From NCBI GenBank assembly GCA_003218345.1, contig QHNF01000102.1:1-5245 (forward strand): DNA of 5,245 nucleotides. Reading direction: 5' to 3'. Positions 1 to 5,245 of this stretch are shown here, in pieces (the first letter of the stretch is position 1; the number at the start of each line of letters is the position of its first letter). Under the pieces are notes generated by a model. That model made no database searches. It was not told where the DNA came from and worked only from the letters and a program-made list of their open reading frames with translations. This DNA is from Verrucomicrobiota bacterium. GTDB lineage: Bacteria > Verrucomicrobiota > Verrucomicrobiia > Chthoniobacterales > UBA10450. The translations under genes and the position numbers were made by a program.

Positions 1-3000
1 CAGTGGATTTCATTTCTGGTCCTAGCGAAATATCCACGCCCTCGTAACGCAGAAATGGGAAGACTGCCTCCTTCACCGAGAAATGTTTTGGCACGATTTC
101 CTTCGTAAATCCGAACTCACGCAGCGATTTTCCGGTCATTACGTTGGCGGCGAGTTTGGCCAACGGCACGCCAATTGCCTTGCTCACAAACGGAACGGTG
201 CGCGACGCGCGCGGGTTTACTTCGAGAACGTAAACGTCGCTGCCTTTCACTGCGAACTGCACGTTCATAAGGCCACGTACATCTAATTCTTGCGCCATAG
301 CTTTGGTCGCAGCAGAGATCTCATAGAGAACTTTTCCCGGTAGAGAGAACGTCGGGATCACGCACGCGCTGTCGCCGCTGTGAATGCCAGCTTCCTCGAT
401 GTGCTCCATAATTGCGCCGATCACGGTCGTTTCGCCGTCGGCAATGCAATCGACGTCGACCTCAATTGCGTCTTCGAGAAAGCGATCGATAAGCACCGGC
501 CGATCGGGCGTCACTTCGATTGCGCTCGTCATGTAACGCTGAAGATCTTCATCATTGTAGACGAGCTCCATGGCGCGCCCGCCGAGGACAAAAGAGGGCC
601 GCACCAAAACCGGGTAACCAACTTTCTTTGCAATCGCGACGGCCTCTTCAGTGCTGATTGCAGATCCATTCGGAGTTTGCCGCAAGCCAAGTTTGTCGAG
701 CATGGCCGCGAACAAGTGCCGATCTTCCGCCGTTTCGATGCTCTCAGGTTGTGTGCCGAGAATGGGAACGCCAGCTGCTTTTAAGCCGCCGGCAAGATTG
801 AGCGGCGTCTGACCGCCAAACTGCACAAACACGCCCTCGGGTTTTTCCTGATCGTAAATGTTGAGCACGTCCTCGAGTGTGAGCGGCTCAAAATAAAGTT
901 TATCACTGGTGTCGTAATCAGTGGAAACCGTTTCCGGATTCGAATTGACCATGATGGTTTCGAATCCGAGCTCGCGCAGCGCGAAGGCAGCGTGTACGCA
1001 GCAGTAATCAAACTCAATTCCCTGTCCGATCCGGTTTGGCCCGCCACCCAGGATCATGATTTTGCGTTTGCCGCTCTCGCGCCGCTCGTTCTCGTCGCCG
1101 TAAGTCGAGTAGTAATAAGGTGTGTAAGCTTCAAACTCGGCCGCACACGTATCGACGAGCCGGTACGTGGGAATTACCCCTGCAGATTTTCGCTGCTCGC
1201 GGACTTCGTTTTCGCTCGTGTTCAACGCGACGGCCAGTTGTCGATCCGAAAATCCAAGCTTTTTGGCGCGTAGGAGTGCGTCCCGCTGGAGGTTAGGCTG
1301 CCAGCCTGACTCGGCGGCTAGGCTGCCAGCCTGCCTACCTTCTCCCTGGCCATCGTCCAGCATAAGAACGTCGCGCCGCTCCATCACAAACTGATCACCG
1401 TCCAAACCGGCCCTCGCCGGATTTTGCTCGATGTAATCGCGGCAGGCAGCAAGATGGGACCAATCGCGCACAACCATATCGAACGTTTCCGCCATCCAGA
1501 GCGGTCTGGTCTGGCCCATCAACCGGTTGATCTGGTTGCTGGTATAAGATTTCCACGAGTGCAGGATCGCATTGAGGGAATTCGTGCCCAGCGGTTTCAA
1601 AATTACGTGAACGTGATTCGGCATGACAACGAAGGCATCGATCACGTACCGATCCCGATCGAAATGCTCGAGGTTCTCGCGGACAATCTTCTGCGCACGC
1701 GAATCCCTTAGCAAACAGGAGCCTTGACCTTGATCCAGCCACTGCTCGCGTTCCTCTTCGAATCGCTGTGTATATTCGCGCGCTATTTTCCAGTCCCACG
1801 GATGCGGATGATGCTTTAGCCAGAGCGCGCGTTCTTCTCGCCACTTGGCGAGCACATCGCTTGCGATTGCATCAGCTAGGCGAAACGTAACGAAATAAGT
1901 GGCCCCCGATTGCTCCCAGCGAGGCAAATGACGTCGGGTCATTTTGATTGCCGCGTGTGCGTCGAAGCCGTGAAAACGGAGGTCGGCCGTCTTGGGTACC
2001 TCGGAAGGCAAGCTTCCAGCGCGCTGGAGCATGGAAGGGCAGGCTGGCAGCCCGCCCGCCGAGTCAGGCTGGCAGCCTAACCTCCGGCCCGCTTCCTCCC
2101 CAATCTGCGCCACGTTCCATAAAAACCACTTGTCGATTTTGGTTAGGTCGACGACCTCGTCGATGGACATTCCGTCACGGAACGCCTGGGCGAGATAGAA
2201 AATCCGGTCCGCATTGGGAATCGAGAGTTTGAGCCGCAAAGTTTCCGGATCGACAAATCGGTCCGCGCCGTCGTCGCATAAGCCGAACCGCTTGATCTCC
2301 AGACTGCGTAGCGCTTTTTGCAATGCCTCCTTGAATGTGCGACCGATGGCCATCGCTTCCCCGACGCTTTTCATCCGTGTCGTAAGGGTTGCGTCCGCCT
2401 GCGGGAATTTTTCGAACGTAAACCGCGGCACTTTCACGACGCAGTAATCAATGGTCGGCTCGAAGCAGGCCGGCGTTTCGCGCGTGATATCGTTTTTGAT
2501 TTCGTCCAGCGTGTAACCAACGGCGAGCTTCGCGGCGATTTTCGCAATTGGAAAACCGGTAGCCTTCGAAGCCAGGGCGCTGGAACGCGAGACGCGCGGA
2601 TTCATTTCGATCACCACCATCCGACCGGTCTCCGGGTTAACAGCAAACTGAATGTTCGAGCCGCCGGTCTCGACGCCGATCTCGCGGATGACCGCAAACG
2701 CGGCATCGCGCATCATCTGGTATTCTTTATCTGTCAGCGTTTGCGCGGGTGCGACAGTGATGGAGTCGCCGGTATGCACACCCATCGGATCGAAATTCTC
2801 GATGGAACAAACAACGACACAGTTGTCCTTGCGGTCGCGCATCACTTCCATCTCGAATTCTTTCCAGCCCACGAGCGATTCTTCGATCAGCACTTCGTGG
2901 ACTGGCGAAAGATCGAGCCCGCGCGCGGCGATTACGTCGAGTTCTTCGCGATTGTAAGCGATGCCACCGCCGGTACCGCCGAGAGTAAATGCCGGACGAA

Positions 3001-3505
3001 TAATCAGCGGGAACGCTCCGATTTCGCCGACAATGCGATCAAGATCGGCAATGGAACGGGCGATGCCGGAACGCGGTACTTCAAGTCCGATGCGCAACAT
3101 CGCTTCTTTGAATAATTGTCGATCTTCACCTTTGGCGATGGCCTGAGCATTTGCGCCGATCAATTTCACCCCGTGCCGCGCCAAGGCGCCGTTGCGGTTC
3201 AAGTCCATAGCGGTGTTCAGTGCAGTTTGCCCACCCAAAGTCGGCAAAATCGCATCGGGTTTCTCGCGTTCCATGATTGCCTCGACCACTTCAGGAGTGA
3301 TCGGTTCGATGTAAGTGCGATCGGCAAATTCCGGGTCTGTCATGATTGTAGCTGGATTAGAATTCACCAGCACGACCTGATAGCCTTCTTCGCGCAGCGC
3401 CTTGCACGCTTGCACCCCGGAATAATCAAATTCGCAGCCCTGCCCGATCACGATTGGCCCGGAGCCGATCAGCAGGATTTTTTTAAGCTCGTTATTTCGC
3501 GGCAT
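1..3505 (-). CDS. carB: Carbamoyl-phosphate synthase large subunit, interrupted in frame by a RAYT transposase domain; 3' end beyond window
   Basis: CarB makes carbamoyl phosphate from bicarbonate, ammonia (delivered by the CarA glutaminase) and two ATP, for pyrimidine and arginine synthesis in the cytoplasm. The start ATG (3503-3505) gives [20 protein letters not shown], the normal CarB N-terminus. The first ATP-grasp half has Q286, E300 and N302 in the IEMNPRVSR block, one residue off the E. coli metal/ATP ligands Q285/E299/N301. The second half starts near [15 protein letters not shown] and keeps Q1083, E1095 and N1097 ([10 protein letters not shown]). The window ends at codon 1168 (GPEMKST), so the C-terminal allosteric MGS-like domain, roughly 130 residues in relatives, lies off the left edge. 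Residues about 474-740 are foreign: a transposase insertion between [14 protein letters not shown] and [14 protein letters not shown] in the oligomerisation domain. Without it the visible part is 902 residues. No in-frame stop was found. carA is not adjacent; sufE lies 80 bp upstream on the same strand. I saw no clear Shine-Dalgarno. Function of the chimera is inferred. Confidence 0.95.
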   Translation of the reverse strand, partial: MPRNNELKKILLIGSGPIVIGQGCEFDYSGVQACKALREEGYQVVLVNSNPATIMTDPEFADRTYIEPITPEVVEAIMEREKPDAILPTLGGQTALNTAMDLNRNGALARHGVKLIGANAQAIAKGEDRQLFKEAMLRIGLEVPRSGIARSIADLDRIVGEIGAFPLIIRPAFTLGGTGGGIAYNREELDVIAARGLDLSPVHEVLIEESLVGWKEFEMEVMRDRKDNCVVVCSIENFDPMGVHTGDSITVAPAQTLTDKEYQMMRDAAFAVIREIGVETGGSNIQFAVNPETGRMVVIEMNPRVSRSSALASKATGFPIAKIAAKLAVGYTLDEIKNDITRETPACFEPTIDYCVVKVPRFTFEKFPQADATLTTRMKSVGEAMAIGRTFKEALQKALRSLEIKRFGLCDDGADRFVDPETLRLKLSIPNADRIFYLAQAFRDGMSIDEVVDLTKIDKWFLWNVAQIGEEAGRRLGCQPDSAGGLPACPSMLQRAGSLPSEVPKTADLRFHGFDAHAAIKMTRRHLPRWEQSGATYFVTFRLADAIASDVLAKWREERALWLKHHPHPWDWKIAREYTQRFEEEREQWLDQGQGSCLLRDSRAQKIVRENLEHFDRDRYVIDAFVVMPNHVHVILKPLGTNSLNAILHSWKSYTSNQINRLMGQTRPLWMAETFDMVVRDWSHLAACRDYIEQNPARAGLDGDQFVMERRDVLMLDDGQGEGRQAGSLAAESGWQPNLQRDALLRAKKLGFSDRQLAVALNTSENEVREQRKSAGVIPTYRLVDTCAAEFEAYTPYYYSTYGDENERRESGKRKIMILGGGPNRIGQGIEFDYCCVHAAFALRELGFETIMVNSNPETVSTDYDTSDKLYFEPLTLEDVLNIYDQEKPEGVFVQFGGQTPLNLAGGLKAAGVPILGTQPESIETAEDRHLFAAMLDKLGLRQTPNGSAISTEEAVAIAKKVGYPVLVRPSFVLGGRAMELVYNDEDLQRYMTSAIEVTPDRPVLIDRFLEDAIEVDVDCIADGETTVIGAIMEHIEEAGIHSGDSACVIPTFSLPGKVLYEISAATKAMAQELDVRGLMNVQFAVKGSDVYVLEVNPRASRTVPFVSKAIGVPLAKLAANVMTGKSLREFGFTKEIVPKHFSVKEAVFPFLRYEGVDISLGPEMKST
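1288..1333. repeat. Left terminal inverted repeat: two tandem REP-like palindromes
   Basis: This 46-bp repeat holds two copies of AGGCTGCCAGCCT (1295-1307 and 1320-1332). Each is a perfect 6-bp inverted repeat around one central base and can form a hairpin. They are separated by GACTCGGCGGCT. The outer end is GGAGGTT. It pairs with 2040-2085 in inverted orientation, with the outer 30 bp identical. Read in the carB frame it encodes [11 protein letters not shown]. The other two minus-strand frames contain TAG or TAA. Confidence 0.92.
1340..1942 (-). CDS. REP-associated tyrosine transposase (Y1/HUH, IS200-like) domain, without its own stop codon
   Basis: This is the transposase part of the insertion, in the same frame as carB. 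From the internal ATG at 1940-1942 it reads [20 protein letters not shown], a typical RAYT beginning (a Y-F-V-T-F-R strand with an arginine-rich start). The HUH metal-binding motif is MPNHVHVI, with histidines at domain residues 110 and 112 (631 and 633 of the fusion). Then come [27 protein letters not shown] and [13 protein letters not shown]. The tyrosine of that last motif (domain residue 170, fusion residue 691) is the likely nucleophile. RAYTs nick single-stranded DNA at REP hairpins, and such hairpins flank this gene. All key residues look intact. There is no stop: translation continues through the left repeat into the second half of CarB. No good ribosome binding site precedes the internal ATG, so separate translation is uncertain. 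The listed left boundary is approximate, where transposase similarity fades. Confidence 0.9.
2003..2039. repeat. Degenerate extra REP-like unit with a 14-bp perfect palindrome
   Basis: TCCAGCGCGCTGGA at 2015-2028 is a perfect palindrome just inside the right terminal repeat. The surrounding motif GGAAGGCAAGCTTCCAGC (2003-2020) loosely resembles the neighbouring GGAAGGGCAGGCTGGCAGC (2034-2052), which suggests a decayed third REP unit. It lies within the linker translated between the CarB N-half and the transposase domain. Only the palindrome is certain; its descent from a REP is inferred. Confidence 0.55.
2040..2085. repeat. Right terminal inverted repeat: two tandem REP-like palindromes
   Basis: This is the reverse complement of 1288-1333 with three mismatches clustered between the two palindromes. 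The outer palindrome AGGCTGGCAGCCT is at 2066-2078 and the inner, slightly degenerate one (AGGCTGGCAGCCC) is at 2041-2053. In the carB frame it encodes [15 protein letters not shown]. The other two minus-strand frames hit TAG (2077-2079) or TGA. In the mRNA this arm and the left arm could pair as a long stem. Confidence 0.92.
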
Positions 3506-3556
3506 CTGCGCAGCGCGGACAGTAAACAAAATCAAGCGAACGTCACGCGAAACGTG

Positions 3557-3584
3557 GCCGAGTCAGGCTGGAAGCCTAAGCTCC
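3557..3584. repeat. Solo REP sequence between sufE and carB
   Basis: This 28-bp sequence matches the outer part of the element's right terminal repeat (2058-2085) in the same orientation, with two differences (GGCAGCC to GGAAGCC, and AACCTCC to AAGCTCC). It contains AGGCTGGAAGCCT, a 5-bp stem with a 3-base loop. It begins one base after the sufE stop codon and ends 52 bp before the carB start. It has no transposase of its own, as expected for a REP mobilised in trans. It could also act as a hairpin at the 3' end of the sufE message, but no T-run follows, so it is not called a terminator. Confidence 0.85.
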
Positions 3585-3585
3585 A

Positions 3586-4038
3586 TTATGCCGCTGCCAT
3601 CCGCTGCCGATCGAGGTAAACTTTGCATATGCTTTTGATCCGCGTGAGCACGTAGTAAATCGTCTGGCTGCGAATGCGCACCAGCTCCGTGCCGACGATG
3701 CGGGTAACGAAATCGCTCGGAAGATCGAGAATTTGCTGCGGTGTCGAGCCCTCGAGTCCTTTGCAAAGAATCGCCGTCATAGAGCGGGTAAGCGTTTGCA
3801 CTTCCGGGCCGAGCGTCATGCGGATGTGTGCCTTGCCTCTTTCATCGACCTGAAGGTAGACGCCAACCGTGTCCGTGCATTCCTCGTCCTTCCGTACATC
3901 GACAAGATCGAACTTCTCCCCTTCGCGCGGCACCTGGTTCTTCGCGTTGTCCGCGTAGGAAACAAGCGTTTCGCGCCGCTCGTCCTCAGGAAGCGTCTCA
4001 AAGAGATTGATGATCTGGTTTAGCTTGGTCGGATACAT
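3586..4038 (-). CDS. sufE: SufE-family cysteine desulfuration / Fe-S assembly protein
   Basis: The 150-residue product has the length and fold pattern of SufE, a small cytoplasmic partner of the SufS cysteine desulfurase. SufE accepts persulfide sulfur on a conserved cysteine and passes it to the Fe-S scaffold. The N-terminus (MYPTKLNQIINLFETLPEDE) is the usual helix with an L-P turn. The probable active cysteine is C54 in RKDEECTDTVGVYLQVDE, where classical SufE has a G-C-x-S-x-V context. The block ILCKGLEGSTPQQILDLPSD (residues 90-109) matches the SufE helix-loop with the G-x-T/S-P motif and holds a second cysteine, C92. The C-terminus, RSQTIYYVLTRIKSI, is the closing helix. The start ATG is at 4036-4038, with no strong Shine-Dalgarno. 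No sufS or sufBCD is in the window. It is divergent from mdh and may be co-transcribed with carB. The symbol is by family; exact SufE activity is inferred, given the variant cysteine motif. Confidence 0.85.
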   Translation of the reverse strand: MYPTKLNQIINLFETLPEDERRETLVSYADNAKNQVPREGEKFDLVDVRKDEECTDTVGVYLQVDERGKAHIRMTLGPEVQTLTRSMTAILCKGLEGSTPQQILDLPSDFVTRIVGTELVRIRSQTIYYVLTRIKSICKVYLDRQRMAAA

Positions 4039-4135
4039 CGCGAGTATTTAATCTATCACGGATCGCCTAAAGCTCCTGCACCGCAACGTCCATGCTTCGG
4101 TTTTGCTCAACAAAGCGTTTGTGGCTAATTGGATT
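4039..4135. promoter_or_regulatory. Divergent intergenic region between sufE and mdh
   Basis: These 97 bp separate two genes read in opposite directions, so promoters for both must lie here or within the 5' ends of the genes. An AT-rich stretch at 4044-4056 (GTATTTAATCTAT) is the most plausible -10 region for the sufE side. I could not identify a convincing paired -35 and -10 for either gene, nor an operator. Confidence 0.45.
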
Positions 4136-5119
4136 ATGAAAACTCCGATTAAAGTCGCTGTGACAGGCGCCGCCGGGCAGATTGGTTACGCGCTTCTGTT
4201 TCGCATCGCGTCCGGACAGATGTTCGGGCCGGATCAGCCGCTCATATTGCAGCTGATCGAGATTCCGGCTGCGCTCGGCGCGCTCGATGGCGTGGTCATG
4301 GAATTGCACGATTGCGCCTTTCCACTGCTCGAGTCGGTTATGCCCACGGCCGATCTGGACGAAGGCTTCCGCGACATCAACTGGGCGCTGCTGGTTGGAA
4401 GTGTCCCGCGCAAAGCTGGCATGGAGCGGAAAGATTTACTCGGGATCAACGGCAAGATTTTCATAGGGCAAGGTCAGGCGATCGAAAAAAACGCTACGTC
4501 CGATGTGCGCGTGCTCGTAGTCGGAAATCCATGCAACACGAATTGCCTGATCGCGATGAACAACGCTAAAGGAATTCCGCGCGACCGCTGGTTCGCCATG
4601 ACGCGATTAGATGAAAATCGCGCCCGCGCGCAGCTCGCGCATAAGGCGGGCGTGAGCATCGGTTCGGTCACAAACATGACCATCTGGGGAAACCATTCTT
4701 CGACTCAATATCCAGATTTCTATAATGCGCGGATCGACAATCGTCCTGCGAACGAAGTGATCGGGGACGAGAAATGGCTGAAGGAAGAATTTATTGCCAT
4801 CGTGCAACAGCGCGGCGCTGCCGTGATCAAGGCGCGGGGACTTTCTTCGGCCGGTTCGGCCGCTAACGCGATCGTCGATACCGTGTGCTCGCTCACCAAC
4901 GACACGCCGGCTAACGATTGGCACAGCGTGGCAGTCTGTTCGGCCGGAAGTGACGATGTCGCGAAAGAATTGATCTCGTCCTTCCCAGTTCGTGTGCGCG
5001 GTGGGAAATGGGAAATCGTGCAAGGACTTCCGATAAATGATTTTAGCCGCGCGAAAATCGACGCGTCGGTAGCGGAGTTAATAGAGGAAAAGTCGCTTGT
5101 TAGCGAGCTGATTTCGTAA
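4136..5119 (+). CDS. mdh: NAD-dependent malate dehydrogenase (cytosolic-type)
   Basis: The enzyme interconverts malate and oxaloacetate with NAD in the TCA cycle. From the ATG at 4136 the product is 327 residues, the usual length, beginning [24 protein letters not shown] at 4103 would add 11 residues without family support. The Rossmann glycine motif is GAAGQIG (11-17), with E42 at the end of the second strand (LQLIEIP) as the likely NAD ribose contact. The substrate arginines are R92 and R98 in [13 protein letters not shown] on the mobile loop. GNPCNTN (130-136), D159/R162 (MTRLDENR) and H187 ([11 protein letters not shown]) complete the active site; D159-H187 is the catalytic pair. The C-terminal helix block [20 protein letters not shown] is standard. 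One oddity: where relatives usually have S-D-G-S-Y-G near residue 269, this protein reads [12 protein letters not shown]. No strong ribosome binding site is visible. It is divergent from sufE. Confidence 0.97.
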   Translation: MKTPIKVAVTGAAGQIGYALLFRIASGQMFGPDQPLILQLIEIPAALGALDGVVMELHDCAFPLLESVMPTADLDEGFRDINWALLVGSVPRKAGMERKDLLGINGKIFIGQGQAIEKNATSDVRVLVVGNPCNTNCLIAMNNAKGIPRDRWFAMTRLDENRARAQLAHKAGVSIGSVTNMTIWGNHSSTQYPDFYNARIDNRPANEVIGDEKWLKEEFIAIVQQRGAAVIKARGLSSAGSAANAIVDTVCSLTNDTPANDWHSVAVCSAGSDDVAKELISSFPVRVRGGKWEIVQGLPINDFSRAKIDASVAELIEEKSLVSELIS

Positions 5120-5245
5120 CATCTTTCACTGGCGCGAAACTGCCTTCATTACCTTTGGCCGACAATAGTGAAGAGAGTGTACGCCTTTCCGCGATGATAC
5201 TGCTGATGGCTTAAGGCCTCTGATGTGGTGAATCCCATCACCGCC
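5120..5245. other. Region downstream of mdh, no gene seen
   Basis: No supported ORF or RNA gene lies in these 126 bp. GGTGA (5227-5231) and TCACC (5238-5242) can form a weak 5-bp stem with a 6-base loop close to the window edge. Any T-run that would make it a terminator would lie beyond the window, so no terminator is called. Confidence 0.5.

Larger units (their letters stand above)
1288..2085 (-). mobile_element. RAYT/REP transposable element inserted in frame in carB
   Basis: The 798-bp element is bounded by inverted repeats whose homology stops exactly at 1288 and 2085. The outer 30 bp are identical and the outer 46 bp differ at three positions. Between them is a single transposase domain read on the carB strand. 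The length is a multiple of three, and the frame used here is the only one of the three carB-strand frames that is free of stops through both terminal repeats. I saw no obvious target-site duplication beside the ends, which fits Y1 (HUH) transposases, since these do not normally generate one. Removing the element joins two recognisable CarB segments in the same frame. The CarB linker left behind is about 8 residues shorter than in E. coli, so a few host codons may have been lost or replaced, or the host loop may simply be short. Boundaries are inferred from the repeats and the CarB homology together. Confidence 0.9.

Noticed and set aside
1395..1844. 149-residue minus-strand open frame within the insert
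   Set aside because: It is in a different frame from the transposase; the HUH and tyrosine motifs are found only in the carB-continuous frame.
1288..2085. Intein
   Set aside because: The insert does not start with Cys or Ser and does not end in His-Asn followed by Cys/Ser/Thr (the right junction reads NLQR); no Hint or homing-endonuclease motifs were seen, and REP ends plus a Y1 transposase explain it.
1288..2085. carB pseudogene disrupted by an insertion sequence
   Set aside because: There is no frameshift or stop through the insert, frames match on both sides, and the active-site residues are intact.
1288..2085. IS200/IS605 element with tnpB, or an IStron
   Set aside because: The unit is only 798 bp, has no TnpB-like coding sequence and no group I intron features that I could see; the protein is of RAYT type.
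2318..3115. 265-residue open frame on the plus strand
   Set aside because: It lies antisense to the CarB N-half, which is clearly recognisable in the minus frame; the plus-strand product resembles no family and is a shadow of biased codon use.
3557..3584. Rho-independent terminator after sufE
   Set aside because: The stem is short and no T-run follows on the sufE strand; the match to the element's terminal repeat explains it better as a REP.
4103..4135. Longer mdh start at TTG 4103
   Set aside because: The extra 11 residues have no counterpart in the family, while the ATG at 4136 gives the standard N-terminus and 327-residue length.
4935..4990. mdh altered by a compensated frameshift where S-D-G-S-Y-G is expected
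   Set aside because: Flanking residues (DWHSVAV and SSFPVRV) stay in frame and only a few residues differ, so point substitutions are a simpler explanation.

Overview
This window comes from a bacterial chromosome with three housekeeping genes: carB (minus strand), a sufE-family gene (minus strand) and mdh (plus strand). The moderately GC-rich sequence, the cytosolic-type malate dehydrogenase and a RAYT (REP-associated tyrosine transposase) with GGCTGSCAGCC-type REP hairpins would fit a soil Verrucomicrobiota or a similar phylum. That placement is a guess from general resemblance and could not be checked here.

Layout. carB, the large subunit of carbamoyl-phosphate synthase, starts at 3505, reads leftward and runs off the left edge without a stop codon. 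Inside it, at 1288-2085, lies a 798-bp insertion (exactly 266 codons). The insertion has near-identical inverted ends made of REP-like palindromes and carries a Y1/HUH transposase domain of the RAYT type. The carB reading frame passes straight through it: I read every codon from 2104 down to 1241 and found no stop. The codon frame at the carB start (3503-3505) is the same as the frame of the second ATP-grasp half. The locus therefore appears to encode one polypeptide: CarB N-half, transposase, CarB C-half. The key active-site residues of both CarB halves are intact, so it does not look like a pseudogene.

Upstream of carB on the same strand is a sufE-like gene (3586-4038). An isolated copy of the REP sequence sits one base after its stop codon and 52 bp before the carB start. 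A 97-bp divergent intergenic region separates sufE from mdh (4136-5119, plus strand). The last 126 bp hold no gene.

The main result is the RAYT/REP element living in frame inside an essential pyrimidine/arginine biosynthesis gene. It sits in a loop of the CarB oligomerisation domain and has no stop codon of its own. In behaviour it resembles an intein or a Rickettsia palindromic element, but it carries a transposase domain and has no intein motifs. The three housekeeping genes have no obvious shared pathway.
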